This document shows, piece by piece, positions 31,127 to 40,563 of a stretch of 64,000 nucleotides of DNA; the first letter of the stretch is position 1; each line of letters opens with the position of its first letter. Both the position numbers and the translations under genes were made by a program. A model generated the notes under the pieces. It saw only the letters and a list, made by a program, of their open reading frames with translations. It ran no database searches and had not been told where the DNA came from. The stretch is from Knoellia sp. Soil729 (GTDB lineage Bacteria > Actinomycetota > Actinomycetes > Actinomycetales > Dermatophilaceae): positions 129,629 to 193,628 of the forward strand of contig NZ_LMSA01000001.1 in assembly GCF_001427985.1 (NCBI RefSeq), given 5' to 3'.

Positions 31127-31351
31127 TCAGCCGCGCCTGGGAGGCTCGACGCGGCCCAGTCGACGCTCCGGGGGGACGTCCATGTCGTCACAGAGCGCGA
31201 GCCAGACGAGCCGTGGGTGCATGCCCTCCTCGAGGGCCTGGCTGACACTGCGCCCGCCGAGGACTCCGAGGACGTGGTCGCGCGCCAGGGTGGGTGCGTA
31301 GTTCTCGCCGAACTCGTCGTTCATCAGCGTCCAGAAGTGGCTGATCCGCAT
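31127..31351 (-). CDS. DUF3046 protein
   Basis: 74 residues: MRISHFWTLMNDEFGENYAPTLARDHVLGVLGGRSVSQALEEGMHPRLVWLALCDDMDVP. This is the actinobacterial DUF3046 family, usually found near recX/recA, as here (3 kb away). Function is unknown. It is soluble and helical, with the conserved F-W and ARDHVL motifs. A CAGACT box lies 7 nt before the ATG. It is followed immediately by the nitronate monooxygenase gene. Confidence 0.88.
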   Translation of the reverse strand: MRISHFWTLMNDEFGENYAPTLARDHVLGVLGGRSVSQALEEGMHPRLVWLALCDDMDVPPERRLGRVEPPRRG

Positions 31352-31435
31352 GCGCTCGAGTCTGTCACACCGCCGCCGCTCGCCTCTCCGATCGACCGCC
31401 CGGCGCCACGTGCTGCGACTGCAGAGATTCCTTTG

Positions 31436-31441
31436 TAGGGT
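31436..31441 (+). promoter_or_regulatory. -10 box of a leaderless promoter (TAGGGT)
   Basis: TAGGGT is followed by 7 nt and ATG 31449 of the regulator gene. Confidence 0.5.
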
Positions 31442-31448
31442 CAACGAC

Positions 31449-32036
31449 ATGTCAGTGCCTCCCGAACCCGACCCCCGTCGGGAAGTCGTCCTCGACGCGA
31501 CGACCCTCAAGGCGCTGACCCACCCGCTGCGCCCCCGCATCCTCAGCGCGCTGCGTCTCCACGGGCCGGCCACGGCCTCTCGCCTGGCCGCTCACCTGGG
31601 CGTCAACACCGGTGCGACGAGCTATCACGTCCGCCAGCTCGCCGAGGCCGGTTTCGTCGTCGAGGCGGTCGAGCTGGGCAACGCCCGCGACCGCTGGTGG
31701 CGCGCCGCCCACGCGCGCACCTCCTTCGACACGCACGACGCCGACCAGGAGACCGCCGCGGCCTACCTCTCGGCCGTCGCCGCCGGCTATGCCGAGAATG
31801 CCCAACGGGCCATCGCCGAGATCGCGACCCTCCCGCCGGAGTGGGAGGACGCCGGGATGTTCAGCAACTACACCCTGCGCCTGACTCCCGACGAGACGGC
31901 CTCACTCATGAATGACCTCGTCGCGGTGATCCGCAGCTACCGGCCGCACCAGGGGACCACGGACGCCCCCGCGCAGGCGCGCGCGGTGTCGGTGAACCTG
32001 GAAGTCTTCCGTGCCCCCGGGATGACCTCGGAGTGA
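31449..32036 (+). CDS. ArsR-type winged-helix transcriptional regulator
   Basis: 195 residues from ATG 31449. The N-terminal wHTH reads ATTLKALTHPLRPRILSALRLHGPATASRLAAHLGVNTGATSYHVRQLAEAGFV (residues 18-72), an ArsR/HTH_20 domain lacking the usual metal-binding CXC. The C-terminal half is helical and may bind a ligand or dimerise. Its stop overlaps the start of the MFS transporter (GTGA), so it probably controls that transporter and itself. Confidence 0.9.
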   Translation: MSVPPEPDPRREVVLDATTLKALTHPLRPRILSALRLHGPATASRLAAHLGVNTGATSYHVRQLAEAGFVVEAVELGNARDRWWRAAHARTSFDTHDADQETAAAYLSAVAAGYAENAQRAIAEIATLPPEWEDAGMFSNYTLRLTPDETASLMNDLVAVIRSYRPHQGTTDAPAQARAVSVNLEVFRAPGMTSE

Positions 32037-33298
32037 ACCCAGGAGCACGCCCGAGTCGGCGCAGCCTCGTCGGCATGCTCGTGGCGTCGAGCGTGTCGAT
32101 CGTGGGCACCCGCATCTCGACCATCGCCCTGCCCTGGCTGGTCTACACCGAGACCGGCTCGGCGGGTCTGACCGGTCTCGTCCTCACGGCCGAGATGGCC
32201 CCCTACGTCCTCTCCAAGGCGCTGGGTGGCCCGCTCGTCGACCGTCGTGGCCCGCGCGCCATCAGCGTCTTCGGTGACCTCCTGAGCGGCGCCTTCCTCG
32301 TGCTCATCCCGATCCTGTATGCCGTGGGGCAGCTCTCGCTGCCGGACCGGATCCCCGTGCTGCTGGCGCTGGTCGCGCTGGCCGGAGCCTTCCGCGGACC
32401 CGGCGACGGAGCGCGCAACGCCATGATCCCCGCCGTCTCCGACGCGACGGGGGTGCCCATCGAGCGGATCACCGGCCTGGACAGCACCCTGGACCGGGCG
32501 AGCGCTCTGCTGGGGGCCGGCATCGGCGGTCTGCTCGTCGCCGTGCTCGGCGCGGCCCAGACGGTGGCCTTCACCGCCGGGACGGCCTTCGTCAGCGCGT
32601 TCGTGGTCACCGTGCTCATCCCCCGGATCTCCCCCATCGACGCCGAGGAGCCGGGGAGCTATCTCGCCCGCTTGCGTGCGGGTGGCGCGTTCCTGCGCAA
32701 GGACCGCCTGCTCCGGGCCATCCTGGGGATGATCGCCGTGACCAACCTCCTGGAGGCGGCCTACATCTCCGTGATGCTGCCCGTGTGGGTCCACAGCAAC
32801 GGGCACGGTCCTGCGCTCATCGGCCTGCTGGGGATGCTCTTCGGCGGAGCGGCCGTGGCGTCGAGCCTGGCCGCGACCACGCTGGCCGGCCGCTTCAGCC
32901 GGCGCACCGCCTACCTCGTGGGCTTCACTCTGTGTGGGGCACCCCGATACCTCGCGCTGGCCCTGGGGGCCCCTCTCTGGGTCATCCTCGCCACCAACGT
33001 GGTGGCCGGCCTCGGAGCGGGCTTCATCAACCCGACGATCGGTGCCATCTTCTTCGAGCGCGTGCCGCGCCGCATCATCGGCCGGGTCGGCTCCCTGGCC
33101 GATGCCCTCGCCTGGGCCGGGCTCCCCGTCGGCGGTGTCGTCGGCGGCCTGGCCATCACGGTCCTGGGCATCTCACCGGCCCTGGCGCTGGCGGGCACCG
33201 CCTACCTCGTGTCGACGACCGTGCCGGGAGTGCGGCCCGAGTGGCGCCAGATGGACCGGGAGCGTGCGGCGAACGGCGCCACCCCTGACGAGGCCTGA
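32033..33298 (+). CDS. MFS transporter (efflux-type)
   Basis: 421 residues with about 12 hydrophobic segments. GGPLVDRRGPRAISVFGDLL is the loop 2-3 motif A and FAFRGPGDGARNAMIPA-like sequence (GAFRGPGDGARNAMIPAVSD) is typical of the MFS_3 / EntS-like exporters. The start overlaps the stop of the ArsR-type regulator, suggesting a regulated drug or metabolite exporter. The substrate is unknown. The charged C-terminal tail is cytosolic. Confidence 0.9.
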   Translation: MNPGARPSRRSLVGMLVASSVSIVGTRISTIALPWLVYTETGSAGLTGLVLTAEMAPYVLSKALGGPLVDRRGPRAISVFGDLLSGAFLVLIPILYAVGQLSLPDRIPVLLALVALAGAFRGPGDGARNAMIPAVSDATGVPIERITGLDSTLDRASALLGAGIGGLLVAVLGAAQTVAFTAGTAFVSAFVVTVLIPRISPIDAEEPGSYLARLRAGGAFLRKDRLLRAILGMIAVTNLLEAAYISVMLPVWVHSNGHGPALIGLLGMLFGGAAVASSLAATTLAGRFSRRTAYLVGFTLCGAPRYLALALGAPLWVILATNVVAGLGAGFINPTIGAIFFERVPRRIIGRVGSLADALAWAGLPVGGVVGGLAITVLGISPALALAGTAYLVSTTVPGVRPEWRQMDRERAANGATPDEA

Positions 33299-33353
33299 GC
33301 AAGCCACGCGCAGCGGCGACGATGTCGGTGGCGGGTGAGAGGCTGGTCCCCTC

Positions 33354-36300
33354 ATGACGGCTGACGTTCTCGAGCGGTTCTCCCCGGCCACGGCCACGTG
33401 GTTCCGGGACTCCTTCAGCGCGCCCACGGCGGCCCAGGCCGGCGCCTGGGAGGCGATCAGCTCGGGCCACCACGCACTCGTCGTCGCGCCCACCGGTTCG
33501 GGCAAGACGCTGTCGGCCTTCCTCTGGGCGCTCGACCGCCTCGGCACCGAGCCGGTGCCCGAGGAGAAGCTCCGGCGCTGTCGGGTCCTCTACATCTCCC
33601 CGATGAAGGCCCTGGCCGTCGACGTCGAGCGCAACCTGCGCAGCCCCCTCGTCGGCATCGGTCACGCCGCCACCCGCCTCGGTGTTCCCCAGCCGGACAT
33701 CACCGTGTCCGTGCGCAGTGGCGACACCCCGGCGAGCGAGCGGCGCACCTTCGCGCGGGCTCCGAGCGACATCCTCATCACCACCCCGGAGTCCCTCTTC
33801 CTCCTGCTCACCTCGCAGGCCCGTGAGGCCCTGCGCGGCGTCGAGACCGTGATCCTCGACGAGGTGCACGCCGTGGCCGGGACCAAGCGCGGTGCGCACC
33901 TCGCCCTCTCCCTCGAGCGGCTCGACGCCCTGCTCGACACCCCCGCCCAGCGCATCGGCCTGTCGGCGACGGTCGAGCCGGTCGAGGAGGTCTCCCGCTA
34001 CCTGGCCGGTGGCCGTCCCGTGGACGTGGTGCGTCCGCCGTCGACCAAGGAGTGGGACCTCGACGTCGTCGTCCCCATCGCCGACATGTCCGCCCTCGGC
34101 GAGGTCGTCGAGGACGACCTCAGCGGACCCGCATCGGGGGCCGAGCGCCGGGCCTCGATCTGGCCGCACGTCGAGGAGCGCATCGTCGACCTCGTGGCGG
34201 CCCACCGGTCCACCCTCGTCTTCGCCAACTCCAGACGCCTCGCCGAGCGGCTCACCGCTCGCCTCAACGAGATCTGGGAGGAGCGGCTCGAGGCAGCCGC
34301 CTCGGAGGGTGAGGAGCCCACCCCTGTGGGCGCGGGTCCCACGCTCAGCGTGGGCCGGCATACGGCAGCGCTCCGCACGCCCGCTCAGGTGATGGCGCAG
34401 TCGGGCACCTCCGGTGGCGCCGCCCCCGTCCTCGCCCGGGCCCACCACGGGTCGGTGAGCAAGGAGCACCGCCAGCTCATCGAGGAGGACCTCAAGGCGG
34501 GGCGCCTGCCCGCCGTCGTCGCGACGTCGAGCCTCGAGCTGGGCATCGACATGGGTGCCATCGACCTCGTCATCCAGGTCGAGTCGCCACCGTCGGTCGC
34601 GAGCGGCTTGCAGCGGGTGGGGCGGGCCGGCCACCAGGTGGGAGCGGTGTCGCGGGGCGTGCTGTTCCCCAAGTTCCGCGGCGACCTCGTGCAGACGGCC
34701 GTCGTGGTCGAGCGCATGCGGGCGGGCGCCATCGAGTCCCTGCGCGTCCCCGCCAACCCGGTCGACGTCCTCGCCCAGCAGATCGTGGCCATGACCGCGC
34801 TCGACGAGTGGGCCGTCGAGGACCTCGAGCAGGTCGTGCGCCGAGCGGCTCCCTTTGCCTCCTTGCCACGCTCGATCCTCGAGTCCGTCCTCGACATGCT
34901 GTCCGGGCGCTACCCCAGCGACGAGTTCGCCGAGCTGCGTCCGCGCATCGTGTGGGACCGCGTGACCGGAGTGCTCACGGGGCGCCCCGGTGCGCAGCGC
35001 CTCGCCGTCACCTCCGGTGGCACGATCCCCGACCGGGGGCTCTACGCCGTGTTCCTCGCCACGGGCGAGGGCACCGGACGTCGCGTCGGTGAGCTCGACG
35101 AGGAGATGGTCTACGAGTCGCGCGTGGGCGACATCTTCACCCTCGGCACGTCCACGTGGCGGATCGAGGACATCACCCACGACCGGGTGCTCGTGACGCC
35201 CGCGCCGGGCCAGCCCGGGCGCCTGCCGTTCTGGAAGGGCGACCAGCTGGGGCGGCCCGCCGAGCTCGGCAGGGCCGTGGGGGCCTTCGTGCGCGAGGTC
35301 GCCGGCTCCACCCCGGAGCAGGCCCGGTCGCGGGTCTCCGCGGCCGGCCTCGACTCGTGGGCCACCGACAACCTCGTCGCCTACCTCGACGAGCAGCGCG
35401 CGGCCACCGGGCACGTCCCGGACGACCGGACCATCGTCGTCGAGCGGTTCCGCGACGAGATCGGCGACTGGCGCGTGGCCGTGCACAGCCCCTTCGGGGG
35501 GCAGGTCCACGCCCCGTGGGCCTTGTGCGTCTCGGCGAGGATGCGCGAGCGCTTCGGCGTCGACGTCCAGGCCATGCACGGTGACGACGGCATCGTCTTC
35601 CGCCTGCCCGACCTCGAGTTCGAGGGTGAGGGCTCCTCGGGGCGCGGGGCCGCAGCCGAGCTGCTCGACCTCGTGCGGCTGGACCCCGACGACGTCCACG
35701 ACCTCGTCACGGGCGAGATCGGTGGGTCCGCCCTCTTTGCCGCACGGTTTCGCGAGTGCGCGTCGCGGGCCCTGCTGCTCCCCCGCCGCCGACCGGACCA
35801 GCGCCAACCCCTGTGGCAGCAACGGCAGCGGGCGGCGCAGCTCCTCGAGGTCGCCAGCCAGTACGCCTCCTTCCCCATCGTCCTCGAGACGGTGCGCGAG
35901 TGCGTCCAGGACGTCTTCGACGTGCCGGGGCTCACGACGCTGATGTCGTCCATCGCCTCCCGTGAGGTCACCCTCGTCGACGTCGAGTCGGCACAACCCT
36001 CGCCGTTCGCACGGTCGCTGATGTTCGGCTATGTCGCGCAGTTCCTCTATGAGGGCGACTCACCTCTGGCCGAGAGGCGTGCAGCAGCCCTGTCGCTCGA
36101 TCCCACTCTGCTCGCCGAGCTGCTCGGTCGTGGCGAGGGGCTCTCGCTGCGGGACCTGCTCGACCCCGAGGCGATCGCCCGGACCGAGTCCGAGCTGCAG
36201 CGCCTTGCTCCCGACCGACGCTGCCGCGACGCCGAGGACGTGGCCGACCTCCTGCGGACCCTCGGCCCCCTGTCCCTGCACGAGATCGGGCGCCGGACCC

Positions 36301-38093
36301 GTGACGAGGTGGCGGAGCGTGACATCGGCTCGTGGCTCGTCGACCTCGAGGGCGCGCGCCGCGTCATCCGCGTCCGGGTCGCCGGCGAGGAGCGGTGGGC
36401 GGCGATCGAGGACGCCTCTCGCCTGCGCGACGCCCTCGGCGCCTCCCTGCCGGTCGGGGTCGCCCAGACGTTCCTCGAGCCGGTCCCCGACCCGCTCGGT
36501 GACCTGGTGGCGCGCTACGCCCGCACGCACGGACCGTTCCAGGTCCACTCGCTGGCGCAGTGGTGGGGGGTCGGACCGGCCGTCGCCCTCGACGCACTGC
36601 GCCGTCTCGTCGCTGCCGGGAGGGTCGTCGAGGGCGAGCTGCTGCCCACCGAGAGCGGCGGCGGCCAGCACGGCCTCGACCACTGCGACGCCGAGGTCCT
36701 GCGGACGCTGCGCCGTCGCTCGCTCGCGGCCCTGCGCGCCGAGGTCGAGCCGGTCGCAGCGGTCGAGCTCGCCCGGTTCCTGCCGCAGTGGCAGTCGGTG
36801 GGCGGAGGCCTGCGAGGTCGCGAGGGTCTCATCCGGGCCATCGAGCAGCTCGCCGGTGCGGTCCTTCCCGCCAGCGCGCTGGAGTCGCTGGTCCTGCCCG
36901 CCCGCGTCGTCGGCTACTCCCCGGCCCTGCTCGACGAGCTGACGAGCGTCGGCGAGGTGGTGTGGCGCGGTCACGGCTCACTTCCCGGAGACGACGGCTG
37001 GGTCTCGCTCCACCTCGCCGAGACGGCCCACCTGACGATGGCCCCACCGGACGACGGAGAGGTCGGTGACCGGCAGCAGGCCGTGCTCGACGTCCTCACG
37101 GGCGGCGGCGCTTACTTCTTCCGGTCCCTCGCCGACCAGGTTGAGGGGTCCCACGACCTCGAGGTGGTCGAGGACCTGTGGTCACTGGTCTGGTCCGGTC
37201 ATGTCTCGGGCGACACGTTCGCGCCGGTGCGTGCACTGCTGGCCGGTGGGCGCACCGCCCACAAGCGATCCGCTGCAGGGCCGCGCACCTCGCGGTATGC
37301 CGGCCGCGCCGGTTCCCTTGGAGCCCTCGGCGGCCGCCGCGCCGGGTCGCGCCCCCTCACGGCTGCCCGGTCGGCACCGGCGACCGCGACGGGTCGCTGG
37401 TCCCTCCTGCCCGAGGTCGAGACCGACACGACCGTGCGCACCCTGGCGACCGCCGAGATCCTGCAGGACCGCTATGGCGTCCTCACCCGCGGCAGTGTCG
37501 TTGCCGAGGACGTGCCCGGAGGTTTTGCCGCCGTCTACCGCGTGCTCGCCGCCGCCGAGGAGTCCGGTCGCGTGCGCCGCGGCTACTTCGTCGAGTCCCT
37601 CGGCGCGGCCCAGTTCGCGACCACGGGCGCCATCGACCGGCTCCGTGCACACGCCCGCCAGCTCGGCGCCTCCCCCGATGCCTCCGCCCAGCGAGCCCTC
37701 GTGCTTGCAGCCACCGACCCGGCCAACGCCTACGGCGCCGCCCTGCCGTGGCCCGACCGGCCCGTGGTGGAGGGGGCGGAGGAGGCCACGCCCGGGCGCC
37801 GTGGCCACCAGCCCGCTCGCAAGGCCGGAGCCCTGGTCATCCTGGTCGACGGCGACCTCGTGCTCTATGTCGAGCGGGGCGGCAAGACCCTGCTGTCATG
37901 GACCGATGACCCGACCCGCCTGCAGGCCTCGGCCGACGCCCTTGCCCTGGCGGTCCGCGAGGGCGCTCTGGGTCGTCTCACGGTCGAGAAGGCCGACGGA
38001 GGGGCGATCCTGGGCTCGGGCCATCCCCTCGTCGATGCACTGGCCCAGGCGGGTTTCCACGCGACGCCGCGCGGCCTGCGGCTGCGTCGCTGA
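33354..38093 (+). CDS. lhr: Large helicase-related protein Lhr
   Basis: 1579 residues, the largest gene here. The Lhr core has Walker A VAPTGSGKTLSAF (about 45-53), DEVHAVAGTKRGAHLALSLERL (DEVH box), SATVEPVEEVSRYLAGG, and motif VI QRVGRAGHQVGA. Winged-helix and beta-barrel domains follow (residues about 500-860), then the long Lhr-CTD (HTH_42-like repeats), as in the roughly 1500-residue mycobacterial Lhr. It is an ssDNA-dependent ATPase and 3'-5' helicase induced by DNA damage in mycobacteria. The nei2-type gene lies 17 bp downstream, a conserved pairing. Confidence 0.95.
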   Translation: MTADVLERFSPATATWFRDSFSAPTAAQAGAWEAISSGHHALVVAPTGSGKTLSAFLWALDRLGTEPVPEEKLRRCRVLYISPMKALAVDVERNLRSPLVGIGHAATRLGVPQPDITVSVRSGDTPASERRTFARAPSDILITTPESLFLLLTSQAREALRGVETVILDEVHAVAGTKRGAHLALSLERLDALLDTPAQRIGLSATVEPVEEVSRYLAGGRPVDVVRPPSTKEWDLDVVVPIADMSALGEVVEDDLSGPASGAERRASIWPHVEERIVDLVAAHRSTLVFANSRRLAERLTARLNEIWEERLEAAASEGEEPTPVGAGPTLSVGRHTAALRTPAQVMAQSGTSGGAAPVLARAHHGSVSKEHRQLIEEDLKAGRLPAVVATSSLELGIDMGAIDLVIQVESPPSVASGLQRVGRAGHQVGAVSRGVLFPKFRGDLVQTAVVVERMRAGAIESLRVPANPVDVLAQQIVAMTALDEWAVEDLEQVVRRAAPFASLPRSILESVLDMLSGRYPSDEFAELRPRIVWDRVTGVLTGRPGAQRLAVTSGGTIPDRGLYAVFLATGEGTGRRVGELDEEMVYESRVGDIFTLGTSTWRIEDITHDRVLVTPAPGQPGRLPFWKGDQLGRPAELGRAVGAFVREVAGSTPEQARSRVSAAGLDSWATDNLVAYLDEQRAATGHVPDDRTIVVERFRDEIGDWRVAVHSPFGGQVHAPWALCVSARMRERFGVDVQAMHGDDGIVFRLPDLEFEGEGSSGRGAAAELLDLVRLDPDDVHDLVTGEIGGSALFAARFRECASRALLLPRRRPDQRQPLWQQRQRAAQLLEVASQYASFPIVLETVRECVQDVFDVPGLTTLMSSIASREVTLVDVESAQPSPFARSLMFGYVAQFLYEGDSPLAERRAAALSLDPTLLAELLGRGEGLSLRDLLDPEAIARTESELQRLAPDRRCRDAEDVADLLRTLGPLSLHEIGRRTRDEVAERDIGSWLVDLEGARRVIRVRVAGEERWAAIEDASRLRDALGASLPVGVAQTFLEPVPDPLGDLVARYARTHGPFQVHSLAQWWGVGPAVALDALRRLVAAGRVVEGELLPTESGGGQHGLDHCDAEVLRTLRRRSLAALRAEVEPVAAVELARFLPQWQSVGGGLRGREGLIRAIEQLAGAVLPASALESLVLPARVVGYSPALLDELTSVGEVVWRGHGSLPGDDGWVSLHLAETAHLTMAPPDDGEVGDRQQAVLDVLTGGGAYFFRSLADQVEGSHDLEVVEDLWSLVWSGHVSGDTFAPVRALLAGGRTAHKRSAAGPRTSRYAGRAGSLGALGGRRAGSRPLTAARSAPATATGRWSLLPEVETDTTVRTLATAEILQDRYGVLTRGSVVAEDVPGGFAAVYRVLAAAEESGRVRRGYFVESLGAAQFATTGAIDRLRAHARQLGASPDASAQRALVLAATDPANAYGAALPWPDRPVVEGAEEATPGRRGHQPARKAGALVILVDGDLVLYVERGGKTLLSWTDDPTRLQASADALALAVREGALGRLTVEKADGGAILGSGHPLVDALAQAGFHATPRGLRLRR

Positions 38094-38110
38094 GACCGTG
38101 GGAAGACGAC

Positions 38111-38965
38111 GTGCCCGAGGGTGACACCGTCTGGCGCAGCGCCCAACGCCTGCACCGGGCCCTGGCCGGTGAGCCAGTCAGCCTGTGCGACCTGCGCTTC
38201 CCCTCAGTGGCGACCGTCGACGTCCGGGGGGCCACCACCACCGAGGTGGTCAGCGCCGGCAAGCACCTGCTGCACCGGCTCGACTCCGGCGTGACGATCC
38301 ACTCGCACCTCAAGATGGAGGGGCAGTGGCGTCTGGAGCGTCCTGGCGACGCCGGCTCGTGGCTGAGGCGCGCGGATCTGCGGGCGGCCCTGGGCACGGA
38401 CACCTGGGTGGCGCTCGGACTGCGGCTCGGCCTGCTCGAGGTGCTGGCCACCGACCGTGAGCACGACGTGGTCGGCCACCTCGGGCCCGACGTCCTCGGT
38501 CCCGGCTGGGACGCCGCGCAGGCGGCCCAGCGGGTCGCGAGCTCTCGCACCCCGATCGGCGAGGCCCTGCTCGACCAACGGGTGCTGGCGGGTGTGGGCA
38601 CGATGTGGGCCGCCGAGTCGCTCTTCCTCGAGCGACTGGGTCCCTGGACAGCGCCGCACGAGCTCGACCCCGCGCGAATCGCCGCCCTCATCACCCGGAT
38701 CCACACCCTCATGGACCAGGCCCGGCACCACGCCACCCAGTCCAGCACCGGCTCACGCCGCAGGGGCGAGGAGCTCTTCGTCCATGCGCGCTCGGGCCGT
38801 CCCTGCCGTCGGTGCGGTGACACGGTGAGGGTGGCGATGATCGGGGCGCCGGGACGCGAACGCACGATGTTCTATTGCCCGACCTGCCAGGGCGGGCTGG
38901 CCCCGAACGACGACGGGCGCCCGCAACGTCCCCTCGGGTCGTCGGGTGACCGGCGCAGACGGTGA
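38111..38965 (+). CDS. nei: Fpg/Nei-family DNA glycosylase (Nei2-like)
   Basis: 284 residues from GTG 38111. The N-terminal PEGDTVWR supplies catalytic Pro2 and Glu3. The H2TH region is VASSRTPIGEALLDQRVLAGVGTMWAAE, with the DNA-contacting Asn of the common family replaced by Thr-Met (GVGTMWAAE). A C-terminal zinc finger CRRCG...YCPTCQ is present, with the conserved Arg in RERTMFYC. It excises oxidised bases and cleaves abasic sites. It is co-oriented with lhr with 17 bp between, as in many actinobacteria. Confidence 0.93.
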   Translation: MPEGDTVWRSAQRLHRALAGEPVSLCDLRFPSVATVDVRGATTTEVVSAGKHLLHRLDSGVTIHSHLKMEGQWRLERPGDAGSWLRRADLRAALGTDTWVALGLRLGLLEVLATDREHDVVGHLGPDVLGPGWDAAQAAQRVASSRTPIGEALLDQRVLAGVGTMWAAESLFLERLGPWTAPHELDPARIAALITRIHTLMDQARHHATQSSTGSRRRGEELFVHARSGRPCRRCGDTVRVAMIGAPGRERTMFYCPTCQGGLAPNDDGRPQRPLGSSGDRRRR

Positions 38966-39076
38966 GGATCTGCGCCGGTCGCGCCACCGGCGCAGACCCT
39001 GACGACCGGCGTCCGCATGGGACTAGCGGTCGTCAGCCTCCGCGCCGGTCGCGCCAGCGGCGCACAAATCCTCCTA
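38966..39076. repeat. Large imperfect intergenic inverted repeat with nested hairpins
   Basis: A GAGGAT...GCGCCGGTCGCGCCA...GACGACCG arm (about 38964-39010) recurs inverted at about 39027-39074, with a few gaps. The word GCGCCGGTCGCGCCA also occurs twice in direct orientation, and each copy forms its own small palindrome with the following GGCGCA. It lies between convergent nei and grpB and may terminate both. Confidence 0.6.
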
Positions 39077-39640
39077 GCCGCGCACCTGAGCGACCTTGAC
39101 GAGGATCTCCTCCACGACCTCGGTCTTGGCGTCTGCATAGTCCTGCACGTATCGCCAGCGGCGTCGCGCCAGCTCACGCTTGACCGCGGCATAGCGCTCG
39201 CGGTCCACGGGGTGGGAGCGCAGCCAGTTCCGCAGTCCGAGCATGCGCCCGATCTCCTCGGCTGCGCGCCCGGGTGAGAGGACGTGCAGGTTGATGTCGT
39301 GTGGGCAGCCGCGCTCGACCCTCTGGTAGAGGACGCGGTGCTCGAGCCACCCGGCCTCGCGAACCTGCAGCCAGTAGCCGAGGGACTCCAACGCAGGCAC
39401 GTAGGCGCCCTCGTCGGCGGAGTCGTCCACCTGCAGCAGGATGTCGAGAATCGGCTTGGCGGGCAGGCCCGGCACCGAGGTGGAACCGACGTGGTCCACA
39501 GCGAGAACCCTGTCGCGCAGCACCCACCTGATGGCCAGGGCATCAGCCGCGAACAGCTCGGCCCAGGCCGGGTCCGGGTCGTGGAGCACCACCGGCACCG
39601 ACCAGGGCTCTGGCCGTTCTCCGACGACGGGGTCGGTCAC
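39074..39640 (-). CDS. GrpB/UPF0157 nucleotidyltransferase-fold protein
   Basis: 188 residues: SVPVVLHDPDPAWAELFAADALAIRWVL, VDHVGSTSVPGLPAKPILDILLQVDD, HDINLHVLSPG. The GSTSVPGL-AKPILDI motif places it in the GrpB family of the nucleotidyltransferase superfamily. Some members are fused to dephospho-CoA kinase, but the function of stand-alone forms is unknown. It starts 10 bp after the clgR stop and is likely the last gene of the rimO-pgsA-cinA-clgR transcript or of clgR alone. Confidence 0.88.
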   Translation of the reverse strand: MTDPVVGERPEPWSVPVVLHDPDPAWAELFAADALAIRWVLRDRVLAVDHVGSTSVPGLPAKPILDILLQVDDSADEGAYVPALESLGYWLQVREAGWLEHRVLYQRVERGCPHDINLHVLSPGRAAEEIGRMLGLRNWLRSHPVDRERYAAVKRELARRRWRYVQDYADAKTEVVEEILVKVAQVRG

Positions 39641-39650
39641 GCGCAGGTGG

Positions 39651-39953
39651 TCAGGCCGCGGAGGCGGAGACCACGCCGGAGCGGTCAGCCACCGGCAGCG
39701 AGACCGGGGCGCTGAGTGACTCGACCCGGGCGACCCGCCGGCTCACGTCGTCGAGGACGACGGACATCGGGATGTCGAGGGAGTCGCAGATGGCGGCGAG
39801 GAGCTCGGAGGAGGCCTCCTTGACGCCGCGCTCGACCTCGCTGAGGTAGCCCAGGGAGACGGCGCCCGCGCCGGCCACGTCGCGCAGGGTGCGGCCCTGC
39901 TCCTGGCGGCGCTCTCGCAGCACCTCACCGAGCTCGTGTCGGAGCAGGATCAT
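39651..39953 (-). CDS. clgR: XRE-type regulator ClgR-like
   Basis: 100 residues. A cro/C1 [56 protein letters not shown], with the recognition helix around GYLSEVERG, then a short C-terminal tail ending SGVVSASAA. Hydrophobic small-residue ends in ClgR homologues serve as Clp protease degrons. ClgR activates clp and repair genes after stress. A GAAGGGAGG ribosome-binding site precedes the ATG by about 6 nt. The position after pgsA-cinA is the canonical actinobacterial one. Confidence 0.9.
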   Translation of the reverse strand: MILLRHELGEVLRERRQEQGRTLRDVAGAGAVSLGYLSEVERGVKEASSELLAAICDSLDIPMSVVLDDVSRRVARVESLSAPVSLPVADRSGVVSASAA

Positions 39954-40044
39954 GATCGGGCCTCCCTTCGGCGTGGTTCCGCGTTCTTGGTGACCACGCT
40001 ACATCGCCCGGCCCACATCACGTCGAAGTGTTCTGCACAGGGCC

Positions 40045-40563
40045 CTATTCCCCGCCCTCGACCGGGGCAGCGTGCGCATCCTCGCGCAGCAGCTCACCGA
40101 GGAGGTCGAGGACGGCGTCGACCGTGGCGGCGCGGACCTCGTCGCGGCCGCCCTCGAGAGCGAGGGCCCGGGTGCGGGGGCCGGACGGCCACGGCCCGCA
40201 GGCCGTCACGAAGACCGTGCCGGCCGGCATACCGTCGGAAGGACCAGGACCGGCAACCCCGGTCGTGGCCAGGCCGACATCGGCGCCCAGGAGGCGGCAG
40301 ACACCCTCGGCCATCTGCGCGGCCACCCCCGCGTCGACCGCCCCCACCTCGGCCAGGAGGTCGGGGTCGACGCCGAGGAGGTCGGCCTTGACGTCACTGG
40401 CGTAGGAGACGACCCCACCGCGCACCGTGGCCGAGGAGCCGGGCACGGACGTCAGGACGGAGCACACCAGGCCGCCGGTGAGGGACTCGGCCGTGGCCAC
40501 GGTCAGGCCGCGCTCGACGAGCGTGGCGATGACCTCAGCAGGCGCGGAGCCCGGGCGGTTCAC
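40045..40563 (-). CDS. cinA: CinA-C domain protein (nicotinamide-nucleotide amidohydrolase)
   Basis: 172 residues from GTG 40563, overlapping the pgsA stop (GTGA). It shows VATAESLTGGLVCSVLTSVPGSSATVRGGVVSYASDVK and TTGVAGPGPSDGMPAGTVFV, the PncC/CinA-C signatures. It deamidates NMN in pyridine nucleotide recycling. It is the stand-alone C-terminal domain without the CinA molybdopterin-binding half. Despite its historic name (competence-induced), the gene sits in its usual place next to clgR and near recA. Confidence 0.93.
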   Translation of the reverse strand: MNRPGSAPAEVIATLVERGLTVATAESLTGGLVCSVLTSVPGSSATVRGGVVSYASDVKADLLGVDPDLLAEVGAVDAGVAAQMAEGVCRLLGADVGLATTGVAGPGPSDGMPAGTVFVTACGPWPSGPRTRALALEGGRDEVRAATVDAVLDLLGELLREDAHAAPVEGGE

